A stretch of 64,000 nucleotides of DNA, taken from Frigidibacter sp. ROC022. Its GTDB lineage: Bacteria > Pseudomonadota > Alphaproteobacteria > Rhodobacterales > Rhodobacteraceae. The stretch covers positions 430,586 through 494,585 of the forward strand of contig NZ_JANQDU010000004.1 of the NCBI RefSeq assembly GCF_024723735.1, written 5' to 3'. Below, in pieces: positions 21,168 through 29,799 of the stretch (positions are counted from its first letter, which is position 1; each line of letters opens with the position of its first letter). The notes under the pieces were generated by a model. That model made no database searches. It was given only the letters and a program-made list of their open reading frames with translations, and had not been told where the DNA came from. A program made the position numbers and the translations under genes.

Positions 21168-22982
21168 ATGGCCTTGCTTTCCATCCAGGACCTTCGGGTC
21201 GATTTCACCACCGCCGACGGGGTGATCCCCGCCGTCAAGGGACTGAACTGCGAGATCGCGGCGGGCGAATGCCTGGGCGTGGTCGGCGAAAGCGGCTCGG
21301 GCAAGTCGCAGAGCTTCCTGGCGGCGCTCGGCCTGCTGGCCGACAACGGCACCGCCCGGGGCCGGGTGCTGTTCGACGGGCAGGACCTGCTGACGCTGGG
21401 CCAGGCCGAACAGAACAGGATTCGCGGCAACGTGATCTCGATGATCTTTCAGGACCCGCTGACCGCGCTGACCCCGCATCTGCGGATCGGCGACCAGATG
21501 GCCGAGGTGCTGTCGCAGCATCGCGGCATCTCCGGGGCCGAGGCGCAGAAGGCCTGTCTCGACTGGCTCGACCGGGTCCGGATCCCCGAGGCGAAACGCC
21601 GGCTGCGGCAATATCCGCACGAGCTTTCGGGCGGGATGCGGCAAAGGGTGATGGTCGCCCAGGCGATGCTCCTGTCGCCGCGGCTGCTGATCGCCGACGA
21701 GCCGACGACGGCGCTGGACGTGACCGTGCAGGCCGAGATCCTCGACCTGATCGCCGGGCTGCAGAAGGAGGAAGGCACCGCGGTGGCGCTGATCACCCAT
21801 GACATGGGCGTCGTGGCGCGGATGTGCGACCGGATGCTGGTGATGCGGCTGGGCGAGGTGGTGGAAGAGGGCGCCACCGACGCGATCTTCCACGCGCCGC
21901 AGCACGACTATACCCGGCTGCTGATCGACGCGATGCCGCGGCTCGACCGGCCCGACCGGACCCGGCCGCTGACCCCGGTGCCCGAGGCGGCGGAGGTGGT
22001 GCTGGAAGCCCGCGACGTGAAGGTCCATTTCGACATGCGGGTTCCGGGCGGGCTGTTCGGCCGCACGGTGGCGCTGCGCGCCGTCGATGGTGTCTCGCTG
22101 ACGCTGCATCAGGGCGAGACCCTGGGGATCGTCGGGGAAAGCGGCTGCGGCAAGAGCACCCTGGCCCGGGCGGTGCTGGAACTGATCCCGCCGACCCATG
22201 GCTCGGTCGCCTGGCTGGGGCAATCGGTGGACGGGCTGAGCAAGCGCCAGCTGGTGCCGCGCCGCAAGGATCTGCAGATCGTCTTCCAGGACCCGCTGGC
22301 CAGCCTCAACCCGCGGATGACGATCTCGGCCTCGATCGCCGAACCGCTGAAGACCTTCCAGCCCGGCCTGACCTCGAAGGAGCGCAAGCTCCGGGTGGTC
22401 GAGATCATGGAGCGGGTCGGGCTGGAACCGGCGCTGTTCAACCGCTACCCGCACGAGCTGTCCGGCGGCCAGAACCAGCGGGTCGGCATCGCGCGGGCCA
22501 TGGTCAACCGGCCCCGGCTGGTGATCTGCGACGAGGCGGTGAGCGCGCTGGACGTCTCGATCCAGGCCCAGGTGATCGGGCTGCTGAAGGACCTGCAGGC
22601 CGATCTGGGCATGGCGATGGTCTTCATCAGCCATGACCTCTCGGTGGTGCGCGAGATTTCGCACCGGATCATGGTGCTCTATCTGGGCCGGGTGGTTGAA
22701 CTGGCCGACCGCGACGCGATCTACGGCGCGCCGCAGCATCCCTATACCAAGTCGCTGATCTCGGCGGTGCCGATCCCCGACCCGCGGCTGGAACGGACAA
22801 GGCAACGGCTGCGGCTGCCGGGCGAACTGCCCTCGCCGCTGGACCCCGGCGCCGGTCTGCGCTTCCTGCCGTCGCGGCTGGCCTCGGGCCAGCGCGACTA
22901 TGTCCCCCGGCTCGACCAGGTGGCGCCGGGCCATTGGGTGGCCGAGCATGACCCGCTGGAGGCGATCCTCGCCGCCGGCTGA
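21168..22982 (+). CDS. oppDF: Oligopeptide ABC transporter, fused OppD-OppF ATPase
   Basis: 604 residues holding two complete ATPase domains. Domain 1 (about 1-265) has Walker A GESGSGKS, signature LSGGMRQR and Walker B LLIADEP. Domain 2 (about 285-550) has GESGCGKS, LSGGQNQR and LVICDEA. The tail matches the oligopeptide/dipeptide C-terminal region (LPGELPSPLDPGAGLRF), but the cysteines usually found there are absent. One chain thus replaces the usual OppD and OppF. The start is 1 base past the oppC stop. Confidence 0.92.
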   Translation: MALLSIQDLRVDFTTADGVIPAVKGLNCEIAAGECLGVVGESGSGKSQSFLAALGLLADNGTARGRVLFDGQDLLTLGQAEQNRIRGNVISMIFQDPLTALTPHLRIGDQMAEVLSQHRGISGAEAQKACLDWLDRVRIPEAKRRLRQYPHELSGGMRQRVMVAQAMLLSPRLLIADEPTTALDVTVQAEILDLIAGLQKEEGTAVALITHDMGVVARMCDRMLVMRLGEVVEEGATDAIFHAPQHDYTRLLIDAMPRLDRPDRTRPLTPVPEAAEVVLEARDVKVHFDMRVPGGLFGRTVALRAVDGVSLTLHQGETLGIVGESGCGKSTLARAVLELIPPTHGSVAWLGQSVDGLSKRQLVPRRKDLQIVFQDPLASLNPRMTISASIAEPLKTFQPGLTSKERKLRVVEIMERVGLEPALFNRYPHELSGGQNQRVGIARAMVNRPRLVICDEAVSALDVSIQAQVIGLLKDLQADLGMAMVFISHDLSVVREISHRIMVLYLGRVVELADRDAIYGAPQHPYTKSLISAVPIPDPRLERTRQRLRLPGELPSPLDPGAGLRFLPSRLASGQRDYVPRLDQVAPGHWVAEHDPLEAILAAG

Positions 22983-22989
22983 ACCGGGC

Positions 22990-23022
22990 ACGCCCGGCCT
23001 CGGGCCGGCCGGGGCCGGGCGT
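22990..23022 (+). terminator. Hairpin after the opp operon
   Basis: A perfect 10-bp GC-rich stem (22990-22999 with 23013-23022) lies 8 bases after the OppDF stop, before the convergent cobF. There is no T-run, so any termination would be weak or Rho-dependent. Confidence 0.4.
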
Positions 23023-23121
23023 CGTCATGTGCATTCCGGGGAGTGAGACCGGGCCCGCGGCGCGGGTGGTGCCGGCGGGTGCCTCCGGCGGGAGTATTTG
23101 CCAGGCAAAGAGCCGGGGCGG

Positions 23122-23901
23122 TCAGTCGCCGGTCCGGCGCAGCAGGTAGAGATCCATGATCCAGCCGTGCCGGGCCCGGGCCGCGGCGCGGGCGCTGAGT
23201 ATCCGCGGCCCGGCCTCGGCCAGCGGGCCATGGTCGAGCAGTTCCTGCGCCATGCCGACATAGGCGCCCCACCAGATCCGGATGCCCTCGGGCGGCAGGT
23301 GCCGGAAGGCGCCGTCGGCATCGACGAAGACCGCGACGCTGTCGGCCTCGCCGGGCCAGCCCCGTTCGCGCAGCCGGCGGCCGGTGGTGATGACCACCGG
23401 CTGGCCGGTGGTGTTGAGCGGGATCGCATGTGCCGCGGTCAGCGCATGCAGCGCCGAAATGCCGGGCAGGGCGCGAATCCTGGGCGCCGGGGTCAGGCGC
23501 CTGGCGACGCGCAGGCTGGAATCGAACAGCGACGGGTCGCCCCAGACCAGCAGCGCCACCCGGACCGGCACCCGCGGCGCCGGACCGGCCCCGCGCAGGG
23601 CCCCGGCCCAGGCCTCGGCGATCTGGTCGTGCCAGAGCCCGACGCCGCCGGCATAATCGGCATGGCCGGTGGCGCGCGCGGGCAGGTCGAATTCCACCAC
23701 CCGGGTGGCCGGATTGGTCAGGCAGGCGCCCAGGATCACCCGGCGCAATTCGGCCAGATCGTCCTTGGCCGCGCCCTTGCGGGGCAGCAGGATCAGATCG
23801 GCCGCGTTGATCGCGGCGACGGCCTGCCGGGTGACATGATCGGGATTGCCCGAGCCGATGCCGATCAGGTCCAGTTCGATGGGAAAGGGCAGTGCGGTCA
23901 T
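23122..23901 (-). CDS. cobF: Precorrin-6A synthase (deacetylating)
   Basis: 259 residues of the tetrapyrrole methylase family. The N-terminus IELDLIGIGSGNPDHVTRQAV is the CobF version of the SAM-binding opening, followed by LLVWGDPSLFDSSLRVA and ALPGISALHALTAAHAIPLN. It methylates C1 and releases acetate in the aerobic cobalamin pathway. No other cob gene is visible, so it is isolated here. The ATG at 23901 gives the usual N-terminus; longer frames are not supported. Confidence 0.92.
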   Translation of the reverse strand: MTALPFPIELDLIGIGSGNPDHVTRQAVAAINAADLILLPRKGAAKDDLAELRRVILGACLTNPATRVVEFDLPARATGHADYAGGVGLWHDQIAEAWAGALRGAGPAPRVPVRVALLVWGDPSLFDSSLRVARRLTPAPRIRALPGISALHALTAAHAIPLNTTGQPVVITTGRRLRERGWPGEADSVAVFVDADGAFRHLPPEGIRIWWGAYVGMAQELLDHGPLAEAGPRILSARAAARARHGWIMDLYLLRRTGD

Positions 23902-24025
23902 CCCGGCGATGTGCCCGCGCCGGGCGCCGAGGTCAAGCGCGGCGCGGGGGGCGGGCCCTTGCCGCCGTGCCATCTGGCATCGGCTCCGCGCTGGTATTAG
24001 GGTGCCGCGCGAACTGGAGGACCCC

Positions 24026-24601
24026 ATGCCCGATCGGAACCGACCCGTGCTCGATTTCCTGGCCACGCGCCGCTCGACGCCGCCGAAACTGCTGACCGCC
24101 CCGGCGCCCGACCGCGCCGAGCTGACCGAGCTTCTGACCCTTGCCGCGCGGGTGCCCGACCACGGCATGCTGACGCCCTGGCGCTTCCTGGTGCTCGACG
24201 CCGCGGCGCTGCGGCATCTGGGCGCCGAGATCGCCCGGATCGGCGCCGCCGAGGGTCTGGAGTCCGAGCGCGTCGCCAAGGCCGGCGCCATCTATGCCAC
24301 CAGCCCGCTGGCCGTTGCCGTCATCTGCGCCCCGAAAGCTTCCGAGAAAGCCCCGGAGATCGAGCAATCGCTCTCTGCCGGCGCCGTCTGCCTGGAACTG
24401 CTCCATGCCGCCCATGCCGCGGGCTGGAGCGCCGGCTGGGTGACCGGCTGGGCCGCGCATGATCGCCGCTTCTTGCCCGCGTTGCTGGACCTCGCCGAGA
24501 CCGAGAGCATTGCCGGCCTGATCCATATCGGCACCGGCCCGATCCCGGCCGACCGGCCGCGCCCCGACGTCGCGGCGCTGACCAGTTGGCGCAGGGAGTG
24601 A
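24026..24601 (+). CDS. Nitroreductase family flavoprotein
   Basis: 191 residues with the nitroreductase fold: FLATRRSTPPKLL (FMN phosphate-binding Arg pair), AARVPDHGMLTPWRF, and GAVCLELLHAAHAAGWSAGWVTGW. It resembles the short YdjA-type FMN oxidoreductases; the physiological substrate is unknown. GGAGG precedes the ATG. The stop overlaps the start of the broken EI24-type gene (GTGA), a pairing that I believe is common in this family of bacteria. Confidence 0.88.
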   Translation: MPDRNRPVLDFLATRRSTPPKLLTAPAPDRAELTELLTLAARVPDHGMLTPWRFLVLDAAALRHLGAEIARIGAAEGLESERVAKAGAIYATSPLAVAVICAPKASEKAPEIEQSLSAGAVCLELLHAAHAAGWSAGWVTGWAAHDRRFLPALLDLAETESIAGLIHIGTGPIPADRPRPDVAALTSWRRE

Positions 24602-24981
24602 TCTTCGGCGCCTTGTTCCGCGCCCCGGGCCGGCTGGGCGACCCGCGCTTCGCCCGGGTGCCGGGGCTTGGCCTTGCCCTGACGGTGGCGCTGCTCTTCG
24701 CGGTCTGAGCCGGGGTCCTCTGGCGGACCGGCCTGCTGCAGCCCGAACAGCTGAGCCTGCCCGTCGTCGGCACCGTCACCCGGGTCGGAGACCCGCTGCA
24801 CTGGGGCTCGATCCTGTTCCTGCTGGTGCTCTCGGCGGTGCTGATGGTGCCGGTCGCCTCGGCGATCACCTCGATGGTCCTCGACGATGTCGCCGATGCC
24901 GTCGCGGCGCGGCACTATCCCCGGCTGAAGCCGACGCCGCTGGTCGAGGCGGTGGCCGACAGGCTGCAAGGACGCGAATGA
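24598..24981 (+). pseudogene. Broken EI24/CysZ-like membrane protein gene
   Basis: A GTG overlapping the nitroreductase stop opens a frame that reads FGALFRAPGRLGDPRFARV, then meets an in-frame TGA at 24706-24708 (codon 37). The same frame continues with good coding character (SILFLLVLSAVLMVPVASA, then ITSMVLDDVADAVAARHYP) to 24981. These match EI24-domain membrane proteins, which are usually about twice as long. So the gene has an internal stop and a lost 3' half. The truncation point is exactly where the CRISPR-like repeat and the IS66 remnant begin. Confidence 0.7.
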
Positions 24982-24983
24982 TG

Positions 24984-25012
24984 GGTCTATCCCCGCGGGT
25001 GCGGGGGAACCG
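24984..25012 (+). CRISPR. Solitary type I-E-like CRISPR repeat
   Basis: These 29 bases have the form of a type I-E repeat: GGTCTATCCCCGC, a GGG-T centre, then GCGGGGGAACCG, with the GC-rich arms forming the usual stem. In one frame it reads GLSPRVRGN, a well-known false peptide from such repeats. No second copy follows at the expected 61-base spacing or elsewhere in the window, and no cas gene is seen. It is therefore a single orphan repeat, perhaps an array scar. Confidence 0.6.
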
Positions 25013-25445
25013 AGAACGCGCTTCTGAAGGCCCGCCTCGCCGGGGCCGAGGCTGCGCCGTGCATGCGCTTCGAGTCCTCGAGGGCTATCGCGGGCGGTGC
25101 GTGCAATGCGACGGCCATGAAGCCTATGACAAGCTCGCCAAGACCGTGCGGCCTGCGGGCCCATGGAGCCTCGTCCATTGCCGGCCCCATGTGCGTCGGC
25201 GGTTCGTGAAGCGCCAGGAAAAGGACGGCTCACCGATTGTCGGGGAAGCCCTGCGCCGGATTGCCGGGCACGAGGTCGGCGCAGAAAACCGGGCATTGCT
25301 CGCCAGCCTGATCGCGAACTGCAGGATGTGCGACGTCGATCGGGTCAGCTGCCTCTCCGACGCGTTGCGCGCGTTGCTCGACAATCATCCCGGAAGCCGC
25401 ATCGACGATCTCATGCCCTGGAACTGCGCCGTCGCGCGGCGATGA
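25012..25445 (+). pseudogene. IS66-family transposase remnant
   Basis: Pieces of an IS66 TnpC transposase are visible in two frames. ENALLKARLAGAEA (from 25012) recalls the N-terminal coiled region. From about 25077, LEGYRGRCVQCDGHEAYDKL with HCRPHVRRRF is the start of the catalytic domain (the Asp in CDG). CLSDALRALLDNHPGSRIDD and LMPWN are the IS66 C-terminal region. Large internal parts are missing and a frame change is needed, so it is not active. It marks the left edge of a lower-GC block. Confidence 0.7.
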
Positions 25446-25500
25446 GCGCTGTATGCGTCTCACGCCGGCCGACACGATCAACCGCACCGGCCGATGTCTT

Positions 25501-26385
25501 TCAGATCCGTTTGAGGCGCCAATCAGCGAAGAGCCGTGCCTGTTGCGAGAAAGGCTCGGGATCAAAGCCCGCGAACAATCCGTCCTGCGTGACAAGCACG
25601 GTTCGCCAACCGCGCGCGGCCGCGCCGAGGATATCGGTATGCAGCGTGTCCCCGCACATGGCGATACGGTCTGCGGGCACACCCGGCAGCGACGCTTCGA
25701 CCAGATTATAGACCTCGGGAAAGGGCTTGCCGAAGAAACGGACATGCTCTGGGAAACGGTCAGCGATCTCGTGACCGAAATGGCCGGGTTCCAGCGAGAA
25801 CCCTTCATCACGGGGCGCCGCCAGATCGGCATTCCCGACGAACAACTTGCGCGGCCGCCTCTGCATGGCTTCCATCAGCAGGCCCTGACGTGCCCGCGTC
25901 CAGTCGGCAGAGGACAGGAAAAGGAAGTGATCGACACGATCATAGGCGGCGGGGTCATCCTTCAGCCGCGTCGCAGGCACGGGCAGATCGTTCAGATCAT
26001 CGGAATCCGCCGCGATGATGCCCCAATGCCCGCCCTCCACATGCAACAGCGCGGCCTCTCTGCTGGTGATGATTTCCTCATCCTCGACATGCAGGCCGAG
26101 GCGTTTGAACTTGGCAATGGCACCGCGGCGATCATAGCTCGCCGCATTCGTCAGAATACGAATGGCATGGCCGCGTTCCCGCAACTGGTCCAGCCGAATA
26201 TCCGCGCCCGGAATCCGCGTCTCGCCCACGTTCAACACGCCAAAGGCATCGAAAACAAAGGCATCCACCTCGCCGGATATGTCCAGAAGCGATCCGATAT
26301 CGGTCGAACCAACGCGGGGGGCGACTTTGGGAAAGCGAGCTCGAACTTCTTGGTACCGATCGAAAATCGATTGCGTGGTCAGCAT
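25501..26385 (-). CDS. HAD-superfamily class IIA phosphatase
   Basis: 294 residues. Motif I is VDAFVFDAFGVLN, motif II ILTNAASYDRR, and the C-terminal motif GKPFPEVYNLVEASL with MCGDTLHTDILGAAARGWRT completes a NagD-like class IIA HAD hydrolase, which removes phosphate from small molecules. It is divergent from the DeoR gene of a Ugp-like operon, so glycerol phosphate or a similar product is a likely substrate. The ATG at 26385 is preferred over a TTG at 26400. Confidence 0.85.
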   Translation of the reverse strand: MLTTQSIFDRYQEVRARFPKVAPRVGSTDIGSLLDISGEVDAFVFDAFGVLNVGETRIPGADIRLDQLRERGHAIRILTNAASYDRRGAIAKFKRLGLHVEDEEIITSREAALLHVEGGHWGIIAADSDDLNDLPVPATRLKDDPAAYDRVDHFLFLSSADWTRARQGLLMEAMQRRPRKLFVGNADLAAPRDEGFSLEPGHFGHEIADRFPEHVRFFGKPFPEVYNLVEASLPGVPADRIAMCGDTLHTDILGAAARGWRTVLVTQDGLFAGFDPEPFSQQARLFADWRLKRI

Positions 26386-26432
26386 GTGGTCTCGCTGCAA
26401 CTCTGGTTCTCAACGGTCAGGCCTCTAGTGGC

Positions 26433-26477
26433 AAAACGCCTTTTGTGAAAGCCAAAACAACAAAACAACACAAACCG
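26433..26477 (-). promoter_or_regulatory. A-rich operator region, left arm of a mirrored pair
   Basis: AAAACGCC (26433-26440) is followed by AAAACAACACAA (26462-26473) and ACACAAACCG (26468-26477). Each recurs in inverted order at 26533-26578. Within the arm, CAAAACAA is also repeated directly. The spot suits a DeoR-type operator controlling the HAD gene on the minus strand. Confidence 0.45.
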
Positions 26478-26532
26478 GCGCTGATCGTTCCGTTTACGCC
26501 CCGATTATGGCAATAACAGTGAGATCGAAGCG

Positions 26533-26578
26533 CGGTTTGTGTGCAAACTGGTGCAACTTGTGTTGTTTTTGGCGTTTT
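26533..26578 (+). promoter_or_regulatory. T-rich operator region, right arm of a mirrored pair
   Basis: CGGTTTGTGT (26533-26542), TTGTGTTGTTTT (26558-26569) and GGCGTTTT (26571-26578) are exact inverted copies of elements in the left arm. The arm ends 43 bases before the DeoR-type gene, fitting autoregulation of the plus-strand operon. Confidence 0.45.
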
Positions 26579-26621
26579 CCGTCGCTAATCTCACAAGGGA
26601 ATCAACGCCTGGGGGAGGCGC

Positions 26622-27401
26622 ATGGCATCGAGGAAACAGCAACGGCGCGACGCTATTGCTGCCCTTGTGATGGAACAGGGAGTTGTAACCGTCGGGGCGC
26701 TGGCCGAGCGCTTCAACGTCTCCATGCAGACGATCCGGCGCGATGTGGACGTTCTGTGCAAGGACAAGATGATGCGCCGCATGCATGGGCGTATCGAACT
26801 CAGCGAGGAATTCCTGAACATCCCCTTCGACCTGCGCGCAGGCACGAACCAGACCGGGAAACGCGCGATCGGAGAAGCGGCGGCCAAGCTGATCCCGAAC
26901 GGCGCCACGCTGTTCATTTCCATCGGCTCGACACCTCTGAGCGTGGCGCAGGCGCTAGGTCGCCGCAAGGGATTGACCGTGATTACCAACAACCTGAGCG
27001 CGGCGATGGCGCTCAGCGAGGAGGTCTCGAACCGGATCATCCTGCCCGGCGGCGAGGTGCGGCTGCCGGATCGTGACATTCTGGGCAACGATGTTCTGGA
27101 CTTCTTCGGCCGGTTTCGCGCCGATTTTGCTGTCTTTGGTGCCGCCGGCATCGCGGAGGACGGTGGCTTGCTCGAATTTCACACTTCTGAAGTTTGCGTG
27201 AGACAAAAGATTTGCAAGAACGCGCGACACTCTCTTCTCGTTGCCGACTGGTCCAAGTTCGGACGTATGGCGCCCGCCCTGGGCGACAATATTGCCAACA
27301 TGGATCATGTCATCATCGACCGACGGCCGGATGATCGTTTTGCACCACTGCTGACCAGTATCGAAGAACGACTACTTGTGGCTGAAGGACAACCAAGATG
27401 A
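26622..27401 (+). CDS. DeoR-family transcriptional regulator (GlpR-like)
   Basis: 259 residues. The N-terminal DeoR helix-turn-helix reads QQRRDAIAALVMEQGVVTVGAL, then AERFNVSMQTIRRDV. The sugar-phosphate-binding C-terminal domain includes GKRAIGEAAAKLIPNGATLFI, TVITNNLSAAM and LLVADWSKFGR. Such proteins answer to phosphorylated sugars or glycerol-3-phosphate, fitting the Ugp-like importer that overlaps its stop (ATGA). GGGGGAGG stands at ideal distance from the ATG. Confidence 0.9.
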   Translation: MASRKQQRRDAIAALVMEQGVVTVGALAERFNVSMQTIRRDVDVLCKDKMMRRMHGRIELSEEFLNIPFDLRAGTNQTGKRAIGEAAAKLIPNGATLFISIGSTPLSVAQALGRRKGLTVITNNLSAAMALSEEVSNRIILPGGEVRLPDRDILGNDVLDFFGRFRADFAVFGAAGIAEDGGLLEFHTSEVCVRQKICKNARHSLLVADWSKFGRMAPALGDNIANMDHVIIDRRPDDRFAPLLTSIEERLLVAEGQPR

Positions 27402-28417
27402 CAACACCCCCCTTTGTGAAGCTCGACGGCGTTGCCAAGCGCTGGAACGGTCAGTTGGGTGTCGAAGGCATCACGCTGGATATTCCGGCCGGCAGCTTTA
27501 CCGCGCTTCTGGGGCCGTCCGGCTGCGGCAAGTCCACGACGCTTCGGCTTCTGGCGGGGCTCGAAGAGCCCGACGAGGGAAGGATTGTCATAGACGGCAA
27601 GGATGTGACGACCGCCGCCGCCTCGGAACGGAACCTGTCGATGGTGTTCCAGTCCTACGCGTTGTTTCCGCATCTGTCCGTTGCCGAAAATGTCGTCTTT
27701 GGTCTCAAGGTTCGCCGTGTCCCCAAGGCGGAGCGGCAGGAGAAACTGGCGCGCGCCCTGGAAATTACCGGACTGCTGGGTCTCGAAAACCGCAAGCCCG
27801 GCGAATTGTCCGGTGGCCAGCGCCAGCGCGTAGCGCTCGCCCGCGCCATTATCGCGGGGCAAAAGCTGTGCCTGATGGACGAACCCCTGTCCAACCTCGA
27901 CGCGAAGCTGCGCAACGCTGTGCGCAAGGACATCAAGAAGCTGCAACGGGATCTGGGGATCACGGTCATCTATGTCACCCATGACCAGACCGAAGCCATG
28001 AGCATGGCCGATACCGTCGTGCTGATGCGGGACGGCCATATCCAGCAGGTGGGCGCGCCCGACGACCTGTACAGCAAGCCTGCCAATACCTTCGTGGCCG
28101 AATTTGTCGGGGCGCCGCCGATGGCCTTGCTCCAATCGTCTGTCCTGGATGGCTTCGGCGACGACAGGACCATCGGGATCCGGGCCGAGGATATCCGCAT
28201 CGTTCCAAAGGGCGAAGGGCGGCTGCGTTGCACTGTCAACGAAAGCGAATTCCTGGGCGCCGAAACACTGATCGGGCTGACCCATGAGGGCGCATCGGGG
28301 CTTTGCGTGCTCAAGCCGGGGCTTTCGCTCGTGCCCGAGGGCACGGAAATCGACATCACATTCGACGACGAAAACCTGCACGTCTTTGACGCTGCGGGAC
28401 AGAGGCTGGCGGGATAG
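27398..28417 (+). CDS. Ugp/MalK-type ABC transporter ATP-binding protein
   Basis: 339 residues of the CUT1 ATPase group: Walker A GPSGCGKST, Q-loop VFQSYALF, signature LSGGQRQR, Walker B LCLMDEP, LSNLDAKLR, and VTHDQTEAM. A C-terminal regulatory domain with IGIRAEDIRIVP is present, as in UgpC and MalK. Uptake of a glycerol-phosphate or phosphodiester compound is inferred from the neighbours. Confidence 0.9.
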   Translation: MTTPPFVKLDGVAKRWNGQLGVEGITLDIPAGSFTALLGPSGCGKSTTLRLLAGLEEPDEGRIVIDGKDVTTAAASERNLSMVFQSYALFPHLSVAENVVFGLKVRRVPKAERQEKLARALEITGLLGLENRKPGELSGGQRQRVALARAIIAGQKLCLMDEPLSNLDAKLRNAVRKDIKKLQRDLGITVIYVTHDQTEAMSMADTVVLMRDGHIQQVGAPDDLYSKPANTFVAEFVGAPPMALLQSSVLDGFGDDRTIGIRAEDIRIVPKGEGRLRCTVNESEFLGAETLIGLTHEGASGLCVLKPGLSLVPEGTEIDITFDDENLHVFDAAGQRLAG

Positions 28418-28464
28418 GTGATCGCCCGCCGCTACACCGGGACCCAACATCAAGGGAGAGAGAG

Positions 28465-29736
28465 ATGAGACTTTATTCGACAACAGCAGGACTGGGACTC
28501 GCCGCCGCGATGGCGGTTGGCCTCGCGACTTCGGCGAGTGCCGAAACCGAACTGACCATGTACTACCCGATTGCCGTCGGGGGCGCATTGACCGAGGTGG
28601 TTGACGGGATCGTTGCCGATTTCGAAGCCGAGAACCCCGATATCAAGGTGAACGCCATCTATTCGGGCAACTATGACGACACGCGCGTGCGCGCCCTGTC
28701 CGCGCTGGCCTCGGGCGAGCCCGCTCAGCTGGCGGTGATGTTCTCGATCGACGCCTATGACCTGATCGAACAGGATATCATCATCCCGTTCGACGATGTC
28801 GCCACCACCGAGGCCGACAAGGAGTGGCTGGACAGCTTCTATCCGGCGCTGATGGCCAACGGCCGGATCGAAGGCAAGACATGGGGCATCCCGTTCCAGC
28901 GTTCGACGATCGTCGCCTATTACAACAAGGACATGTTCCGCGCCGCGGGTCTCGACCCGGAATCTCCGCCCAAGACGTGGGACGAATTGGTCGAAATGGG
29001 CAAGGCCCTGACGACCGACGACACCTATGGGCTGATGATCCCTTCGACGGGGTATCCCTACTGGATGTTCCAGGCGCTGGCGATCCAGAACGGCAAGGAG
29101 CTTATGTCGGGTGACGGTCTGACCACCTATTTCGACGATCCGGCTGTCGTGGAAGCGTTGGAATTCTGGAAATCGCTTTCGACCGAACACGGCATCATGC
29201 CCAAGGGCACGGTCGAATGGGGCACCCTGCGTCAGGCATTCCTCGAAGGCCAGACCGCGATGATGTGGCATTCCACCGGCAACCTCACGGCGGTCAAGAA
29301 TGCCGCGACATTCGATTTCGGTGTCGCCATGCTGCCCGCGAATGTGCGCCCCGGCTCGCCGACGGGTGGCGGCAACTTCTACATCTTCAAGGACACGACC
29401 GACGAGGAACGCGCTGCCGCACTGAAGCTGATCCAGTTCATGACCTCGCCTGAACGGGCGGCCGAATGGTCGATCGCGACGGGTTACATGGGCGTGTCGC
29501 CCGCGGCATACGAGACCGAGGCGCTCAAGGCCTACACCGAGGAATTCCCGCCTGCCCTCGTGGCGCGCGACCAGCTTGAAGTCGCTGTCGCGGAATTCTC
29601 GACCTTTGAGACCGCCCGCGTGCGCGAAGGTCTGAACAACGCGATCCAGGCCGCGCTGACCGGCGCCAAGGAACCGGCCGAGGCGCTCGCCGAGGCTCAG
29701 GCAGCGGCAGAACGTCTGCTGCGCGCCTACCAGTAA
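28465..29736 (+). CDS. Ugp-like ABC transporter, periplasmic binding protein
   Basis: 423 residues with a signal peptide of about 26 residues (TSASA before ETELTMYYPIAVGGAL). The mature part is a family 1 solute-binding protein resembling UgpB: FEAENPDIKVNAIYSGNYDD, GIPFQRSTIVAYYNKDMF, and GGGNFYIFKDT near residue 300. The substrate may be glycerol-3-phosphate or a glycerophosphodiester; the phosphodiesterase at the operon end supports the latter. GGAGAGAGAG precedes the ATG. Confidence 0.87.
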   Translation: MRLYSTTAGLGLAAAMAVGLATSASAETELTMYYPIAVGGALTEVVDGIVADFEAENPDIKVNAIYSGNYDDTRVRALSALASGEPAQLAVMFSIDAYDLIEQDIIIPFDDVATTEADKEWLDSFYPALMANGRIEGKTWGIPFQRSTIVAYYNKDMFRAAGLDPESPPKTWDELVEMGKALTTDDTYGLMIPSTGYPYWMFQALAIQNGKELMSGDGLTTYFDDPAVVEALEFWKSLSTEHGIMPKGTVEWGTLRQAFLEGQTAMMWHSTGNLTAVKNAATFDFGVAMLPANVRPGSPTGGGNFYIFKDTTDEERAAALKLIQFMTSPERAAEWSIATGYMGVSPAAYETEALKAYTEEFPPALVARDQLEVAVAEFSTFETARVREGLNNAIQAALTGAKEPAEALAEAQAAAERLLRAYQ

Positions 29737-29744
29737 CCACATGA

Positions 29745-29775
29745 ACGGGCCGGTGCGCACTCCGCGCCGGCCCGT
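29745..29775 (+). other. Intercistronic hairpin after the Ugp-like binding-protein gene
   Basis: A 13-bp stem with one G-U pair and a 5-base loop starts 8 bases after the stop codon and ends about 25 bases before the first permease gene. No T-run is present. Confidence 0.6.
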
Positions 29776-29799
29776 CTGCCCACCCGCCGGAGACGCGCC

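Noticed and set aside
24984..25445. A true CRISPR array
   Set aside because: Only one repeat is present; the sequence 61 bases on does not match, so only a solitary repeat is claimed.
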